Part shown: piece after piece, positions 7,254-15,920 of the stretch
How positions within the stretch are numbered: position 1 is the stretch's first letter
Layout of the letters: every line of letters starts with the position of its first letter
Assembly (NCBI GenBank): GCA_031256055.1
Contig: JAIRRI010000205.1
Span: 1 to 34,026, forward strand
Reading direction: 5' to 3'
Length of the DNA stretch: 34,026 nucleotides
Source of the DNA: Bacteroidales bacterium
GTDB lineage: Bacteria; Bacteroidota; Bacteroidia; Bacteroidales; P3
Position numbers and translations under genes: made by a program
Notes under the pieces: model-generated
Seen by the model: only the letters and a program-made list of their open reading frames with translations
What the model was told of the DNA's origin: nothing
Databases searched by the model: none

Positions 7254-9182
7254 TTATTCGGTTTCATTTGGTCTGTACACATAGTTTTTCTCATGTAATC
7301 GCTGATAATAGGTCTGCAAAATTGCCTTGAGATGCCGTTCCGCAATGGCTTCCTGTTCGGGATTTCTGATATTTTTGTAGGTCGAAACCACGTTTTCACC
7401 ATCGAAATAAATGGTGATGGAGTCGGTGATACATTGGTAGGTTTGTCCTACGAAATTAGTTGCAAGCGGAAGTCGGTGAGACTGGTTGAATACATCGCGG
7501 CCAAAAGCAAAAAATGGTTTTTCATAACCAATCAAGCCCAACAACGTCGGCATTAAATCCAATTGTTGAGATACTTGATTTTGCTGTCCTTTCAAAGCAT
7601 TATCGGGAGTATAAATAAATTGAAAAATCGCCGAATTTCCGCGAGGACCGCGATACTCGTTCGAATAAACCTCAGCTGATGCATGATCGGCTACAAACAC
7701 AAAAATTGTATTTTCAAACCATGGTTCGTGTTTTGCTTTGTCGAAAAATTGACGAATGGAATAATCCGTGTAAGCCGCAGTGGGCTGAACAGGCGTCCAA
7801 CCTTTGGGAGCTTTGTCTTTAAATGTTGCGGGTAACGTGTAAGGATGATGCGAGCTCAACGTAAACACCGTAGAAAAGAATGGTTGCGGCATTTGGTTGA
7901 TGACCTGATTCATATATTCGAAAAAAGGCTCGTCGTAAATTCCCCACAATTCGTCGGTGTTGCGATTGATTGGAAATCCTGCGGATTTGTAGGTTTCGCG
8001 AGTGTACAAATGTTGAATACCTGTGAGTTTGGCAATGGCCTCGAACCCCATTGAATTAGCCTCTGCACCACAAAAAAATGCCGTGTGATAACCCTCGTTT
8101 GAAAGCAGGAAAGGCAAAGCTTCCATTTTTCCAAGCGATTGCGGGAGTAAGACAAACGGTGTTCTGTAAGATGGAATGGAGGCCAAAATCGACGGCATGG
8201 CTTCAATAGATTTTCGTCCGTTGGAAAATGCGTTAAAAAATGTGTAACCTTCTTGCATCAAACTATCCAAAAATGGCGTAAATCCGGGGTGGTCGGGAAA
8301 AATTTCCGGACATAAAAATTTGGAGTGCTCTTTGCTGAAACTTTCCAAAATAAAAATTACAATGTTCCGTTTGCCGAGATTATAGAAGAATTCAGAAGTT
8401 CTGTGATTTGGAGAAAAAATGCTTAGTAATTCTTCGTCACTGAAAAATACAGGCTTTTCAATTGTTTTATTACTCGATGTTCGCAACACACAAAACGGAT
8501 TGCTCAAAATCAAATTCGCTTGTTGCGGCGAACTGCAATAATACACGGCATTGCTCAATGTGTAAGGTCTTACAGCATGAGAAAAACTTCCGCGAATGCC
8601 CATAATCATCACATAAACCGAAAGACACAAAACAACCGTGCAAATCGGATAATACAAGATTTTTTTCGGAATATCTGTTGGGAAATACGGAATTTTTCGA
8701 TACGTCCAAACCATACCCCAAATCAGCAAAACGCCGATAATAAGGAGGTCGAAACGACTTTTTAATACTTCCCAAACAACACCTGCATTGTTCGTATTGT
8801 TGCTCAAAAAATGAAATTCCTCGCTGGTCAACCGTTTGTGTGCAAAGTAAAAATACTCAATATCCATTAAATTCAACACAATAATTCCAATCGAATTGGA
8901 TATAATAAACAGCCAAAGCAGCGTTTTTTGGTAATATTTATGCGCTCTAAACCGAAACGGAAGCAATGCTAAAACACAATAAAATCCATTGAGATATAAA
9001 ATCGAAATCGTATTAAATTTCAAACTTCCTTGAAACAATCTAACTCCTTCCGAAAACGACATGGAGCCCAACGAACTTTGATTGTAGACATAAAACAACA
9101 CTTGCGTGATGAATAAAATCACGTAGAGCATACCAATGCGTAGCATTAAAGTTGTGAGGTCGTTTTTTAATAATTTCTTCAT
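7254..9182 (-). CDS. LTA synthase-like membrane sulfatase / phosphotransferase
   Basis: The protein has 642 residues. Several membrane helices occupy roughly residues 10-200, followed by a periplasmic alkaline-phosphatase/sulfatase domain. Family landmarks are NIVIFILESFSKEHS (273-287, metal-binding E280), SNGRKSIEAMPSILASIP (320-337, with S325 the probable nucleophile position), WGIYDE (413-418), SSHHPYTLP (443-451) and VADHASAE (497-504, metal-binding D499/H500). Relatives transfer phosphoglycerol or phosphoethanolamine to envelope glycolipids or glycans; the substrate here is unknown. ATG 9182 was chosen because longer readings start upstream of the promoter. That ATG lies only 4 bases from the -7 box, so the mRNA may be leaderless. 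Confidence 0.88.
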   Translation of the reverse strand: MKKLLKNDLTTLMLRIGMLYVILFITQVLFYVYNQSSLGSMSFSEGVRLFQGSLKFNTISILYLNGFYCVLALLPFRFRAHKYYQKTLLWLFIISNSIGIIVLNLMDIEYFYFAHKRLTSEEFHFLSNNTNNAGVVWEVLKSRFDLLIIGVLLIWGMVWTYRKIPYFPTDIPKKILYYPICTVVLCLSVYVMIMGIRGSFSHAVRPYTLSNAVYYCSSPQQANLILSNPFCVLRTSSNKTIEKPVFFSDEELLSIFSPNHRTSEFFYNLGKRNIVIFILESFSKEHSKFLCPEIFPDHPGFTPFLDSLMQEGYTFFNAFSNGRKSIEAMPSILASIPSYRTPFVLLPQSLGKMEALPFLLSNEGYHTAFFCGAEANSMGFEAIAKLTGIQHLYTRETYKSAGFPINRNTDELWGIYDEPFFEYMNQVINQMPQPFFSTVFTLSSHHPYTLPATFKDKAPKGWTPVQPTAAYTDYSIRQFFDKAKHEPWFENTIFVFVADHASAEVYSNEYRGPRGNSAIFQFIYTPDNALKGQQNQVSQQLDLMPTLLGLIGYEKPFFAFGRDVFNQSHRLPLATNFVGQTYQCITDSITIYFDGENVVSTYKNIRNPEQEAIAERHLKAILQTYYQRLHEKNYVYRPNETE

Positions 9183-9186
9183 TGTA

Positions 9187-9194
9187 CAAAGATA
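9187..9194 (-). promoter_or_regulatory. -7 box for the sulfatase gene
   Basis: The minus strand reads TATCTTTG (complement CAAAGATA), then TACA, then the ATG. The start codon would coincide roughly with the transcription start. Confidence 0.6.
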
Positions 9195-9237
9195 CAAAAA
9201 AAAATGAGAATGGAGAACACGAATAAATTTTTTTTTG

Positions 9238-9245
9238 TATCTTTG
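9238..9245 (+). promoter_or_regulatory. -7 box for galE
   Basis: TATCTTTG follows a T run and lies 12 bases before ATG 9258. It diverges from the sulfatase promoter, with 43 bases between the two boxes. Confidence 0.65.
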
Positions 9246-9257
9246 CAAAAAAATATT

Positions 9258-10280
9258 ATGTCAAAAATTTTGGTTACAGGAGGTGCCGGATTTATCGGAA
9301 GCCACACCGTTGTTGAACTTCAAAACAGTGGGTTTGAAGTCGTGATTGCCGACGATTTATCCAACTCGAACGAAAATGTAATTCAGCAAATTGCTGAAAT
9401 TACACAGAAAAAACCGATATTTGAATTGGTAAATTTAGCAAATGAAGAGGTGTGCAAACAGTTGTTTACAAAACATTCGGATATTACAGCCGTTATTCAT
9501 TTTGCGGCAAGCAAAGCAGTTGGCGAGTCTGTTGAAAAGCCGTTGTTTTACTATAAAAATAATTTATGTTCATTGTTAAATGTGCTGGAAAATATGGTAC
9601 AGCATAACATAAAACCGATTGTATTTTCGTCATCCTGCACCGTTTACGGACAGCCGAAAACATTGCCTGTAAACGAGCAATGCCCTTTGCAACCTGCTGA
9701 ATCACCATATGGAAACTCCAAACAGATTGCTGAAGAAATTTTATCCGATTGCACAAAAGCGACTTCAATTAAGGTGATTTCATTGCGATATTTCAACCCA
9801 ATCGGAGCACATGAAGCCGCGATGATTGGCGAACTTCCGATTGGTGTACCGAATAATTTAATGCCGTTTATCACACAAACCGCAGCCGGTATTCGCGAAA
9901 AATTATCGGTATTTGGAAATGATTACAACACGCCGGATGGCACGTGCATCCGCGATTACATTCATGTTGTGGATTTAGCGAAAGCGCACGTTGTTGCACT
10001 CAATCGCATGTTGAAAAATCAGCAAAAAAAATCAATCGAATTCTTTAATGTTGGAACAGGCAAAGGTTTTAGCGTTTTAGAGGTGATAAAAAGTTTTGAA
10101 AAAACATCGGGACAAAAATTGAATTACCAAATCGTTGGTCGTCGTGCAGGAGATATCGAACAAATTTGGGCAGACCCGAAATTTGCCAATGAGGAATTGG
10201 GTTGGAAAGCCGAAAAAACATTGGATGAAATGACATTAAGCGCGTGGAATTGGCAGAAAAAATTAAGTAAAATCGCATAA
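9258..10280 (+). CDS. galE: UDP-glucose 4-epimerase
   Basis: GalE interconverts UDP-glucose and UDP-galactose, using bound NAD, for galactose use and for sugar nucleotides of surface polysaccharides. The 340 residues match the family. The Rossmann motif is VTGGAGFIGSH (6-16). The catalytic set is SSSCTVYG (about 124-131) and YGNSK (151-155). The substrate region is SLRYFNPIGAHE, and GTGKGFSVLEVI is the typical GalE C-terminal segment. I chose ATG 9258 because a longer frame from 9204 would cross the promoter. A small gene follows after 10 bases. Confidence 0.93.
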   Translation: MSKILVTGGAGFIGSHTVVELQNSGFEVVIADDLSNSNENVIQQIAEITQKKPIFELVNLANEEVCKQLFTKHSDITAVIHFAASKAVGESVEKPLFYYKNNLCSLLNVLENMVQHNIKPIVFSSSCTVYGQPKTLPVNEQCPLQPAESPYGNSKQIAEEILSDCTKATSIKVISLRYFNPIGAHEAAMIGELPIGVPNNLMPFITQTAAGIREKLSVFGNDYNTPDGTCIRDYIHVVDLAKAHVVALNRMLKNQQKKSIEFFNVGTGKGFSVLEVIKSFEKTSGQKLNYQIVGRRAGDIEQIWADPKFANEELGWKAEKTLDEMTLSAWNWQKKLSKIA

Positions 10281-10290
10281 TTTAGACAAA

Positions 10291-10800
10291 ATGCTCAAAC
10301 TCGGTCGCATAGAAATTGTTTTGGATGGAATGGCGTATTTTGGAATCCTAAGTCCGTTGTTGAAAGCTTATAATTTAGCACATTTCATCAATAAATTTTT
10401 TGACATCGAATTGGCAAAAACACTTGATTTTGAAAAATACGAAGATGAACAAATTGTTGATTTTCCTTGTTACATGTACGTTTCAGAAATAGAACAATGT
10501 TCGTATCATCTTATTGGAAATAAGAATGAAGCTGTGCGATTGTTTTCAAATTATCCCGAAATGGATTTTTGGTTTTTGGTGCAGTTCGAAAACGGATTGA
10601 ATGATCATCGTTTTTTGGCATTGAAAGAAAAGTTATACAACGACTTAACCCAAGTGGAAGGCGTATTTTTGGTCGTTCAGGTTGAGCAGAAAAAACTTGC
10701 GAGTATCAAAGATTTTGAAGATTTCAAAATGGATTTTTCGGAATATTGCAGAAAGTTATTGCCGGAACGCACTCAACCTAAACGTCGAACTCACCATTAA
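10291..10800 (+). CDS. IPExxxVDY-like small Bacteroidota protein
   Basis: The protein has 169 residues with no signal peptide. The layout fits the phylum-specific IPExxxVDY family: LAHFINKFFDIEL (about 36-48) corresponds to the NK-containing helix. It is followed by YHLIGNKNEAVRLFSNYPEMDFWFL (about 71-95), in which YPEMDF replaces the namesake motif, and then by a C-terminal helix-strand region. The function of the family is not known to me. It lies 10 bases after galE, so is probably cotranscribed with it. Its TAA (10798-10800) overlaps the TAA of nspC on the other strand. The family assignment rests on pattern similarity and is tentative. Confidence 0.55.
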   Translation: MLKLGRIEIVLDGMAYFGILSPLLKAYNLAHFINKFFDIELAKTLDFEKYEDEQIVDFPCYMYVSEIEQCSYHLIGNKNEAVRLFSNYPEMDFWFLVQFENGLNDHRFLALKEKLYNDLTQVEGVFLVVQVEQKKLASIKDFEDFKMDFSEYCRKLLPERTQPKRRTHH

Positions 10801-11936
10801 GACAAACGATTACGATAATCTTCGTAAGAAAATTCACGAACCAATTCAAAACCTGTTTGTTCTCGCCAAATGCCGATTGATGGATGTTTCACACCGTTAA
10901 ACATCGAAGTTTTCACCATGGTGTAATGGATCATGTCGTTGAACACAATTTTATCACCAATTTTCAACGGTTTTTCAAATGACCAATCGCCCATGAAATC
11001 ACCTGCCAAACACGAGTTTCCTCCCATTCTATACGTTGGAAAATTGGTGTCGGGATTATCCAATGCAGACAAAATTTTCGGTTTGTACGGCATTTCCAAA
11101 CAATCGGGCATGTGTGCTGTGAACGAAACATCTAAAATTGCAGTTTTTTGTCCGTGATTTTCCACGATGTCTTCTACTGTGCTTACCAAAACACCCGTTT
11201 CCCAGGCAAAAGCGGAGCCCGGCTCTAAAATCAATTTGAGGTTTAGGTATTTATTTTGGAAATTTTTCAGAAGCTCAATCAAAAATTCGATATCGTAGCC
11301 TTTCCGTGTCATCAGATGCCCTCCGCCCATATTGAGCCATTTTAATTTTGGTAAAAAGTGTCCGAAACGTTGTTCAAGAGCGTTCAAAACTTTTGCCAAA
11401 TCATGCGAATCGGATTCGCAAAGGGCGTGAAAATGCAAGCCTTCCACACCTTCGGGCAACATTTTTAGAAGTTCGGATGTGATGCCCAAACGTGAGCCTT
11501 TAGCACATGGATTATATAAATCCGTTGCTACTTCGGAAAATCCCGGATTAACACGTAAACCCAATGAAATGGCTTTGTTCGCCGATTTTGCACGTGTTGA
11601 AAAACGTTCATATTGCGACAGCGAATTAAACGTTAAATGCGAGCTCAGCGCTGCAATTTCATCAATATCATGATCCGTATAAACCGGCGCATAAGTATGC
11701 GCAAAATCGCCCATTTCCTCCATCGCCAAACGCGCTTCTGCCAACGAACTCGCCGTAGCGCGTTGAAATCCGAATGCATTCAAAATCGGAAATGCACTCC
11801 ACATCGCAAAACCTTTGAATGCTAAAATAATTTCAACATTCGCACGTTTCCGAACGCTATCAATTAATTGCAGATTTTTTTTCAAAAGGGCTTCGTCTAA
11901 AACGTAGCAGGGGCTTGGGATTTGGGCGTAGTTCAT
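10797..11936 (-). CDS. nspC: Carboxynorspermidine decarboxylase
   Basis: NspC is a PLP-dependent alanine-racemase-fold decarboxylase. It makes spermidine from carboxyspermidine (or norspermidine from carboxynorspermidine) in the alternative polyamine route. The length of 379 residues is typical. Near the N-terminus, ILAFKGFA contains the PLP lysine K41. Further motifs are HFHALCES, LNMGGGHLMTRKGYD (phosphate-binding glycines), ILEPGSAFAW, and the C-terminal MGGNSCLAGDFMGDWSF, which supplies the cysteine of the second subunit's site. It is the last gene of the ettA-DUF456-nspC set on this strand. The partner carboxynorspermidine dehydrogenase is not in the window. Confidence 0.92.
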   Translation of the reverse strand: MNYAQIPSPCYVLDEALLKKNLQLIDSVRKRANVEIILAFKGFAMWSAFPILNAFGFQRATASSLAEARLAMEEMGDFAHTYAPVYTDHDIDEIAALSSHLTFNSLSQYERFSTRAKSANKAISLGLRVNPGFSEVATDLYNPCAKGSRLGITSELLKMLPEGVEGLHFHALCESDSHDLAKVLNALEQRFGHFLPKLKWLNMGGGHLMTRKGYDIEFLIELLKNFQNKYLNLKLILEPGSAFAWETGVLVSTVEDIVENHGQKTAILDVSFTAHMPDCLEMPYKPKILSALDNPDTNFPTYRMGGNSCLAGDFMGDWSFEKPLKIGDKIVFNDMIHYTMVKTSMFNGVKHPSIGIWREQTGFELVREFSYEDYRNRLS

Positions 11937-11965
11937 CGTATTGTTATTTTATTTTGAAAAAGTGT

Positions 11966-12442
11966 TTACATCGTAAAAAAAAGCCACCAGCAAGCGATAG
12001 CGTAAGTTAATTTTAATCCCACGGAAAGCAAAAATCCAAAAAAAGTCATTACTGAAATTCTTAATGCTTTTTCGATATCGTCGCTATTCGCAATCATTTC
12101 TCCGATAAATGCGCCGAGCATCATGCCGGCTATCATGCCGATTGGAGTGAATATAATGCCGATAAGCATTCCTATGAAAGCGCCCCACGAACCATATTTA
12201 GAACCTCCTTTTTTTCTGACAACCCAAGCCGGTACAACATAATCTAAAATGGTTACAACAATCAATGCAACTAATAGTACTAACATGATTATCGGAAATG
12301 CTTCGCTTTGATTGGTTGAATAAAAATATCGTAATACAAGCGCGCCGAATGTTAAGATTTGCCCCGGAATTATCGGTAATACACAAAAGATTGTGCCGAT
12401 TACTAATAGTATTATTCCTAATATTTCGAGCCAAATACTCAT
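11966..12442 (-). CDS. DUF456 membrane protein
   Basis: The protein has 158 residues and about four membrane helices. It opens with WLEILGIILLVIGTIFCVLPIIPG, typical of DUF456. A glycine-rich stretch follows (GAFIGMLIGIIFTPIGMIAG and LGAFIGEMI, about residues 87-116) and resembles paired glycine zippers. No catalytic residues are evident and the function is unknown. It starts 5 bases after the ettA stop and ends 29 bases before the nspC start, so it is very likely cotranscribed with both. Confidence 0.85.
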   Translation of the reverse strand: MSIWLEILGIILLVIGTIFCVLPIIPGQILTFGALVLRYFYSTNQSEAFPIIMLVLLVALIVVTILDYVVPAWVVRKKGGSKYGSWGAFIGMLIGIIFTPIGMIAGMMLGAFIGEMIANSDDIEKALRISVMTFFGFLLSVGLKLTYAIACWWLFFTM

Positions 12443-12447
12443 GTTTT

Positions 12448-14124
12448 TTACACCATCAGTTTTTTATAACGGAAACGTTTTGGAGTTACATCGCCCAAGC
12501 GTTTTTTCTTGTTTTCTTCGTATTCGGAATAGGTTCCTTCAAAGAAATATACTTGCGAATCGCCTTCAAATGCGAGGATATGCGTGCAAACACGATCCAA
12601 AAACCAGCGGTCGTGCGAAATAATTACGGCACAACCTGCAAAGTTTTCCAACCCTTCTTCCAATGCGCGAAGTGTGTTTACATCAATATCATTCGTTGGC
12701 TCATCAAGCAGCAATACATTACCCTCCGATTTCAGTGTTAGCGCCAACTGTAAGCGATTACGCTCACCACCTGAAAGTACGCCTGCCTTTTTCCCTTGAT
12801 CTGATCCGCCAAAATTAAAGCGCGACACATAGGCACGAGAATTGACCAATTGTCCACCCAAACGAATTTGTTCGTTGCCTTCCGACACCACTTCCCACAC
12901 AGTTTTTTCGGGGTCAATGCTTGCGTGTTGTTGGTCAACGTAAGCGGCTTTCACGGTTTCGCCGATTTTAAATTCGCCGTTGTCGGGTTTTTCCAAACCC
13001 ATAATCATGCGGAATAGCGTGGTTTTTCCCGCGCCATTTGGTCCGATAATACCGACAATTCCCGCAGGAGGTAGCGAAAAATTCAAATTTTCGTACAACA
13101 ATTTATCGCCAAAAGCCTTGGAAACATTGATGGCTTCAATCACATTCGTTCCCAAACGCGGACCATCGGGGATATAAATTTCCAAACGTTCTTCTTTCTG
13201 TTTACCATCTTCGGCCAACATTTTTTCGTAAGCATTCAAACGCGCTTTTCCCTTGGCGTGACGGGCTTTCGGTGCCATGCGTGCCCATTCCAATTCGCGT
13301 TCCAATGTTTTTCTGCGACGCGATTCTGTTTTTTCCTCCATCGCCATTCGCGTAGTTTTTTGGTCGAGCCAAGAACTGTAATTGCCTTTCCAAGGGATGC
13401 CTTCTCCCCTATCCAACTCCAAAATCCAGCCAGCCACATTATCCAAAAAGTAGCGGTCGTGCGTTACGGCGATAACCGTGCCTTTGTATTGCTGCAAGTG
13501 AAGTTCGAGCCATTGAATGCTCTCTGCATCCAAGTGGTTGGTAGGTTCGTCTAAGAGCAAAATTTCAGGTTCTTGCAACAGCAAGCGGCACAAGGCTACA
13601 CGACGTTTTTCGCCACCCGACAAATTTTTCACCAATTGTTCTTCGGGCGGACAGTTCAGCGCATCCATCGCGCGACCGAGTTTGGTGTCTAACTCCCAAG
13701 CGTCGTGCTGTTCGAGCAATTCTGTAAGTTCGCCTTGACGTTCGATGAGTTTGTTCATCTCGTCATCGCTCATCGGTTCGGCGAATTTGGCATTGATGGC
13801 TTCGTATTCTTTGAGGTAATTCACAACGTCTTGAACGCCTTCTTCAACAATTTCGCGAACCGTTTTTGTTTCGTCCAAAACAGGCTCTTGCGGAAGGTAT
13901 CCTACGCGATAACCGGGCGAAAAATGTACTTCACCTTGAAACGATTTTTCCTCGCCCGCAATAATGCGTAACAACGTGGATTTTCCCGAGCCGTTTAAGC
14001 CGATAATTCCGATTTTCGCACCGTAAAAAAACGAGATGTAAATGTCTTTAAGCACTTGTTTCGACGGCGGAAACGTTTTGGAAACGTTTACCATCGAAAA
14101 GATAATTTTTTGGTCGTCTGCCAT
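12448..14124 (-). CDS. ettA: Energy-dependent translational throttle protein EttA (ABC-F)
   Basis: EttA is a soluble ABC-F ATPase that binds the ribosomal E site and gates the first elongation step according to ATP/ADP. The length is 558 residues, close to E. coli EttA. It has two ABC domains: Walker A GLNGSGKST and GPNGAGKTT, signatures NLSGGEKRR and VLSGGERNR, and Walker B LLLDEPTNHLD and LLLDEPTNDID. The arm insertion ELDRGEGIPWKGNYSSWLDQ and the linker RMAPKARHAKGKARLNAYEKM are EttA-specific. I chose ATG 14124 because a longer frame (68 residues more) would run through two promoters into the neighbouring gene. It is the first gene of a set with DUF456 and nspC. Confidence 0.93.
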   Translation of the reverse strand: MADDQKIIFSMVNVSKTFPPSKQVLKDIYISFFYGAKIGIIGLNGSGKSTLLRIIAGEEKSFQGEVHFSPGYRVGYLPQEPVLDETKTVREIVEEGVQDVVNYLKEYEAINAKFAEPMSDDEMNKLIERQGELTELLEQHDAWELDTKLGRAMDALNCPPEEQLVKNLSGGEKRRVALCRLLLQEPEILLLDEPTNHLDAESIQWLELHLQQYKGTVIAVTHDRYFLDNVAGWILELDRGEGIPWKGNYSSWLDQKTTRMAMEEKTESRRRKTLERELEWARMAPKARHAKGKARLNAYEKMLAEDGKQKEERLEIYIPDGPRLGTNVIEAINVSKAFGDKLLYENLNFSLPPAGIVGIIGPNGAGKTTLFRMIMGLEKPDNGEFKIGETVKAAYVDQQHASIDPEKTVWEVVSEGNEQIRLGGQLVNSRAYVSRFNFGGSDQGKKAGVLSGGERNRLQLALTLKSEGNVLLLDEPTNDIDVNTLRALEEGLENFAGCAVIISHDRWFLDRVCTHILAFEGDSQVYFFEGTYSEYEENKKKRLGDVTPKRFRYKKLMV

Positions 14125-14145
14125 GATTTTTTTGATTTTAGGATA

Positions 14146-14173
14146 CAAAGATACTATTTTTTTTGTATCTTTG
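14146..14173. promoter_or_regulatory. Overlapping divergent promoters, ettA (-) and TPR-AraC gene (+)
   Basis: The minus-strand TATCTTTG (complement 14146-14153) and the plus-strand TATCTTTG (14166-14173) lie only 12 bases apart. They sit within an 11-bp perfect inverted repeat, TACAAAGATAC 14144-14154 and GTATCTTTGTA 14165-14175. The two start codons are at 14124 and 14189. Confidence 0.65.
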
Positions 14174-14188
14174 TAGAAAAAATCAAAA

Positions 14189-15817
14189 ATGAAGAAGCTC
14201 TTTTTTATTTTTTCCTTTGTTTTTTCTTTAGTATTCATCATCAAAGGACAAAACCCTTTATCTCCTAACAATGATATTATTTCAAGTTTCAAACATCTTT
14301 CACAACAAGAACTCTTAGATACTGCCAATTATTTTCGTAGCAAAAGTAGTATAGATACCGCTTTAATTTGTTATAGCTTAATAATAAACACTCCTGTAAA
14401 AGGCTCAGATATTGAACAACAGGAAAGAATGGTTAAAGCGTATTACCAATCAGCATTGATCTATCAAAGTTTATATGATCATCGCACATCTTACGATTTT
14501 TTGATTAAAGCGTTAACCTTATGTGAAAAAGCGAATTATGAATCATATCAGCCAAGAATATACAACAGTATTGGAAATATTTACCATCGTTTTAACAGAC
14601 ATGATTTAGCAAAGCTTTATTATACAAAAGCATTGGGTTTGAGTCAAGACACAATAGTTATTGTGCGTATTTTAAATAATTTAGGATCTGCGGAAGCAAA
14701 AATTGGAAATGCTGATAGCGCGTTTTTCTTTCTTGATCAGGCTTTACAAATTAGCAAGAAGCATAACAATATCATTTTTAGCTCCATAATGAATAATATT
14801 GCATTGGTTTACTACAATGAAAAACAATATGATTCTGTTTTTTATTATGTAAGAATTGCATTGGATGAAGCAAGGAAGAATAATGATTTAGCATCAGAAG
14901 CTATGTATTTATCAAATTTGGGGGATTTGCATTTTGAAATGAACAAAATTGATAAAGCTTTGCATTACATCAATTTATCGAATGTTATTGCAAAGAAAAA
15001 TAATTTCTTTCAAACGTTGGCAAAAAACTACCTCCTTTTGTCAAAGATAGAAAAAACGAAAGGACATTATAAAAAATCTTTAGAATATTTTGAAATGCAC
15101 ACTGCCATAAAGGATTCGGTATTTAACACCGAAAAATTTGGAGAAATTAACCAATTGCAACATCTGTATGAGATTTCGAAGGCGAATCAAGAAATAGAGC
15201 TGCTTGTTATTGAGCAGCAAATTAAAGACCGAACAATTCATCTTCAGCAAATTATACACTTTATTTTATTGATAGTTCTACTATCGGTAAGCGGTATATT
15301 ACTATTTGTTTTTTTTCAAAAAAGAAAATTGGACAGAAGTTACAAAGTGTTATTTAAAAAGAATCTTGAAATTATTGAGCTTCAAGATCAATTATCTGAA
15401 AAAGAATCTGAAAAACATAGAAAAAGCATGCTTACTGATGAGAGGCAAGACGAGCTTTTGGATAAAGTCTTGACATTCATGAAAGATACTTCCATAATTT
15501 GCGATACCGAATTTTCTATTGACAAACTTGCAAAGTTGGTGCAATCCAACAAGACACACGTTTCCTATGTGATTAATAATGCCTTAAAGAAAAATTTCCG
15601 TTCATTTTTAAATACTTACCGAATACGAGAAGCACAACGTTTATTTTCAAATCCAAACGCTGAAAAATATACTATTGAAGCTGTTGCTTTTATGGTAGGT
15701 TTTAAGTCCCGATATGCTTTTCGCGAAGCATTTAAAGAAATTACGGGAGTAACTCCTAATTATTATTTAAAGTCACTTAAAGGTTTTGAAAATGAAGTGT
15801 TTTCAAGTGGTGAATGA
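14189..15817 (+). CDS. TPR sensor with AraC-type DNA-binding domain
   Basis: The protein has 542 residues. A signal peptide or anchor (about 1-20) precedes a periplasmic array of TPR-like repeats (about 60-330; e.g. YNSIGNIYHRFNRHDLAKLYYTKAL and YLSNLGDLHFEMNKIDKALHYINL). A membrane helix follows at about 355-376, then a coiled-coil linker, then an AraC HTH domain (about 440-530; FSIDKLAKLVQSNKTHVSYVIN, and EAVAFMVGFKSRYAFREAFKEITGVTPNYY). This single-protein layout is common in Bacteroidota: envelope signals are sensed outside and transcription is controlled inside. The likely targets are nearby genes, above all the type IX-secreted protein that follows, but that is inference. Confidence 0.88.
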   Translation: MKKLFFIFSFVFSLVFIIKGQNPLSPNNDIISSFKHLSQQELLDTANYFRSKSSIDTALICYSLIINTPVKGSDIEQQERMVKAYYQSALIYQSLYDHRTSYDFLIKALTLCEKANYESYQPRIYNSIGNIYHRFNRHDLAKLYYTKALGLSQDTIVIVRILNNLGSAEAKIGNADSAFFFLDQALQISKKHNNIIFSSIMNNIALVYYNEKQYDSVFYYVRIALDEARKNNDLASEAMYLSNLGDLHFEMNKIDKALHYINLSNVIAKKNNFFQTLAKNYLLLSKIEKTKGHYKKSLEYFEMHTAIKDSVFNTEKFGEINQLQHLYEISKANQEIELLVIEQQIKDRTIHLQQIIHFILLIVLLSVSGILLFVFFQKRKLDRSYKVLFKKNLEIIELQDQLSEKESEKHRKSMLTDERQDELLDKVLTFMKDTSIICDTEFSIDKLAKLVQSNKTHVSYVINNALKKNFRSFLNTYRIREAQRLFSNPNAEKYTIEAVAFMVGFKSRYAFREAFKEITGVTPNYYLKSLKGFENEVFSSGE

Positions 15818-15880
15818 AGCCTTTTTGGCTAAATTTCCATATTTGTCCATAAGATTATTTTATTTTATGCAATAGTTTTG

Positions 15881-15888
15881 TAACTTTG
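15881..15888 (+). promoter_or_regulatory. -7 box for the type IX-secreted protein gene
   Basis: TAACTTTG precedes candidate starts at 15894, 15921 and 15939. The first is only 5 bases away, which favours one of the later two. Confidence 0.5.
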
Positions 15889-15920
15889 TACTTATGAAAC
15901 CAATTAAAATATTCAAAAAC

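Noticed and set aside
14125-14328. N-terminal extension of EttA by 68 residues
   Set aside because: It is the reverse strand of the TPR-AraC gene start and the promoter pair; family members start at MADDQK-like sequence.
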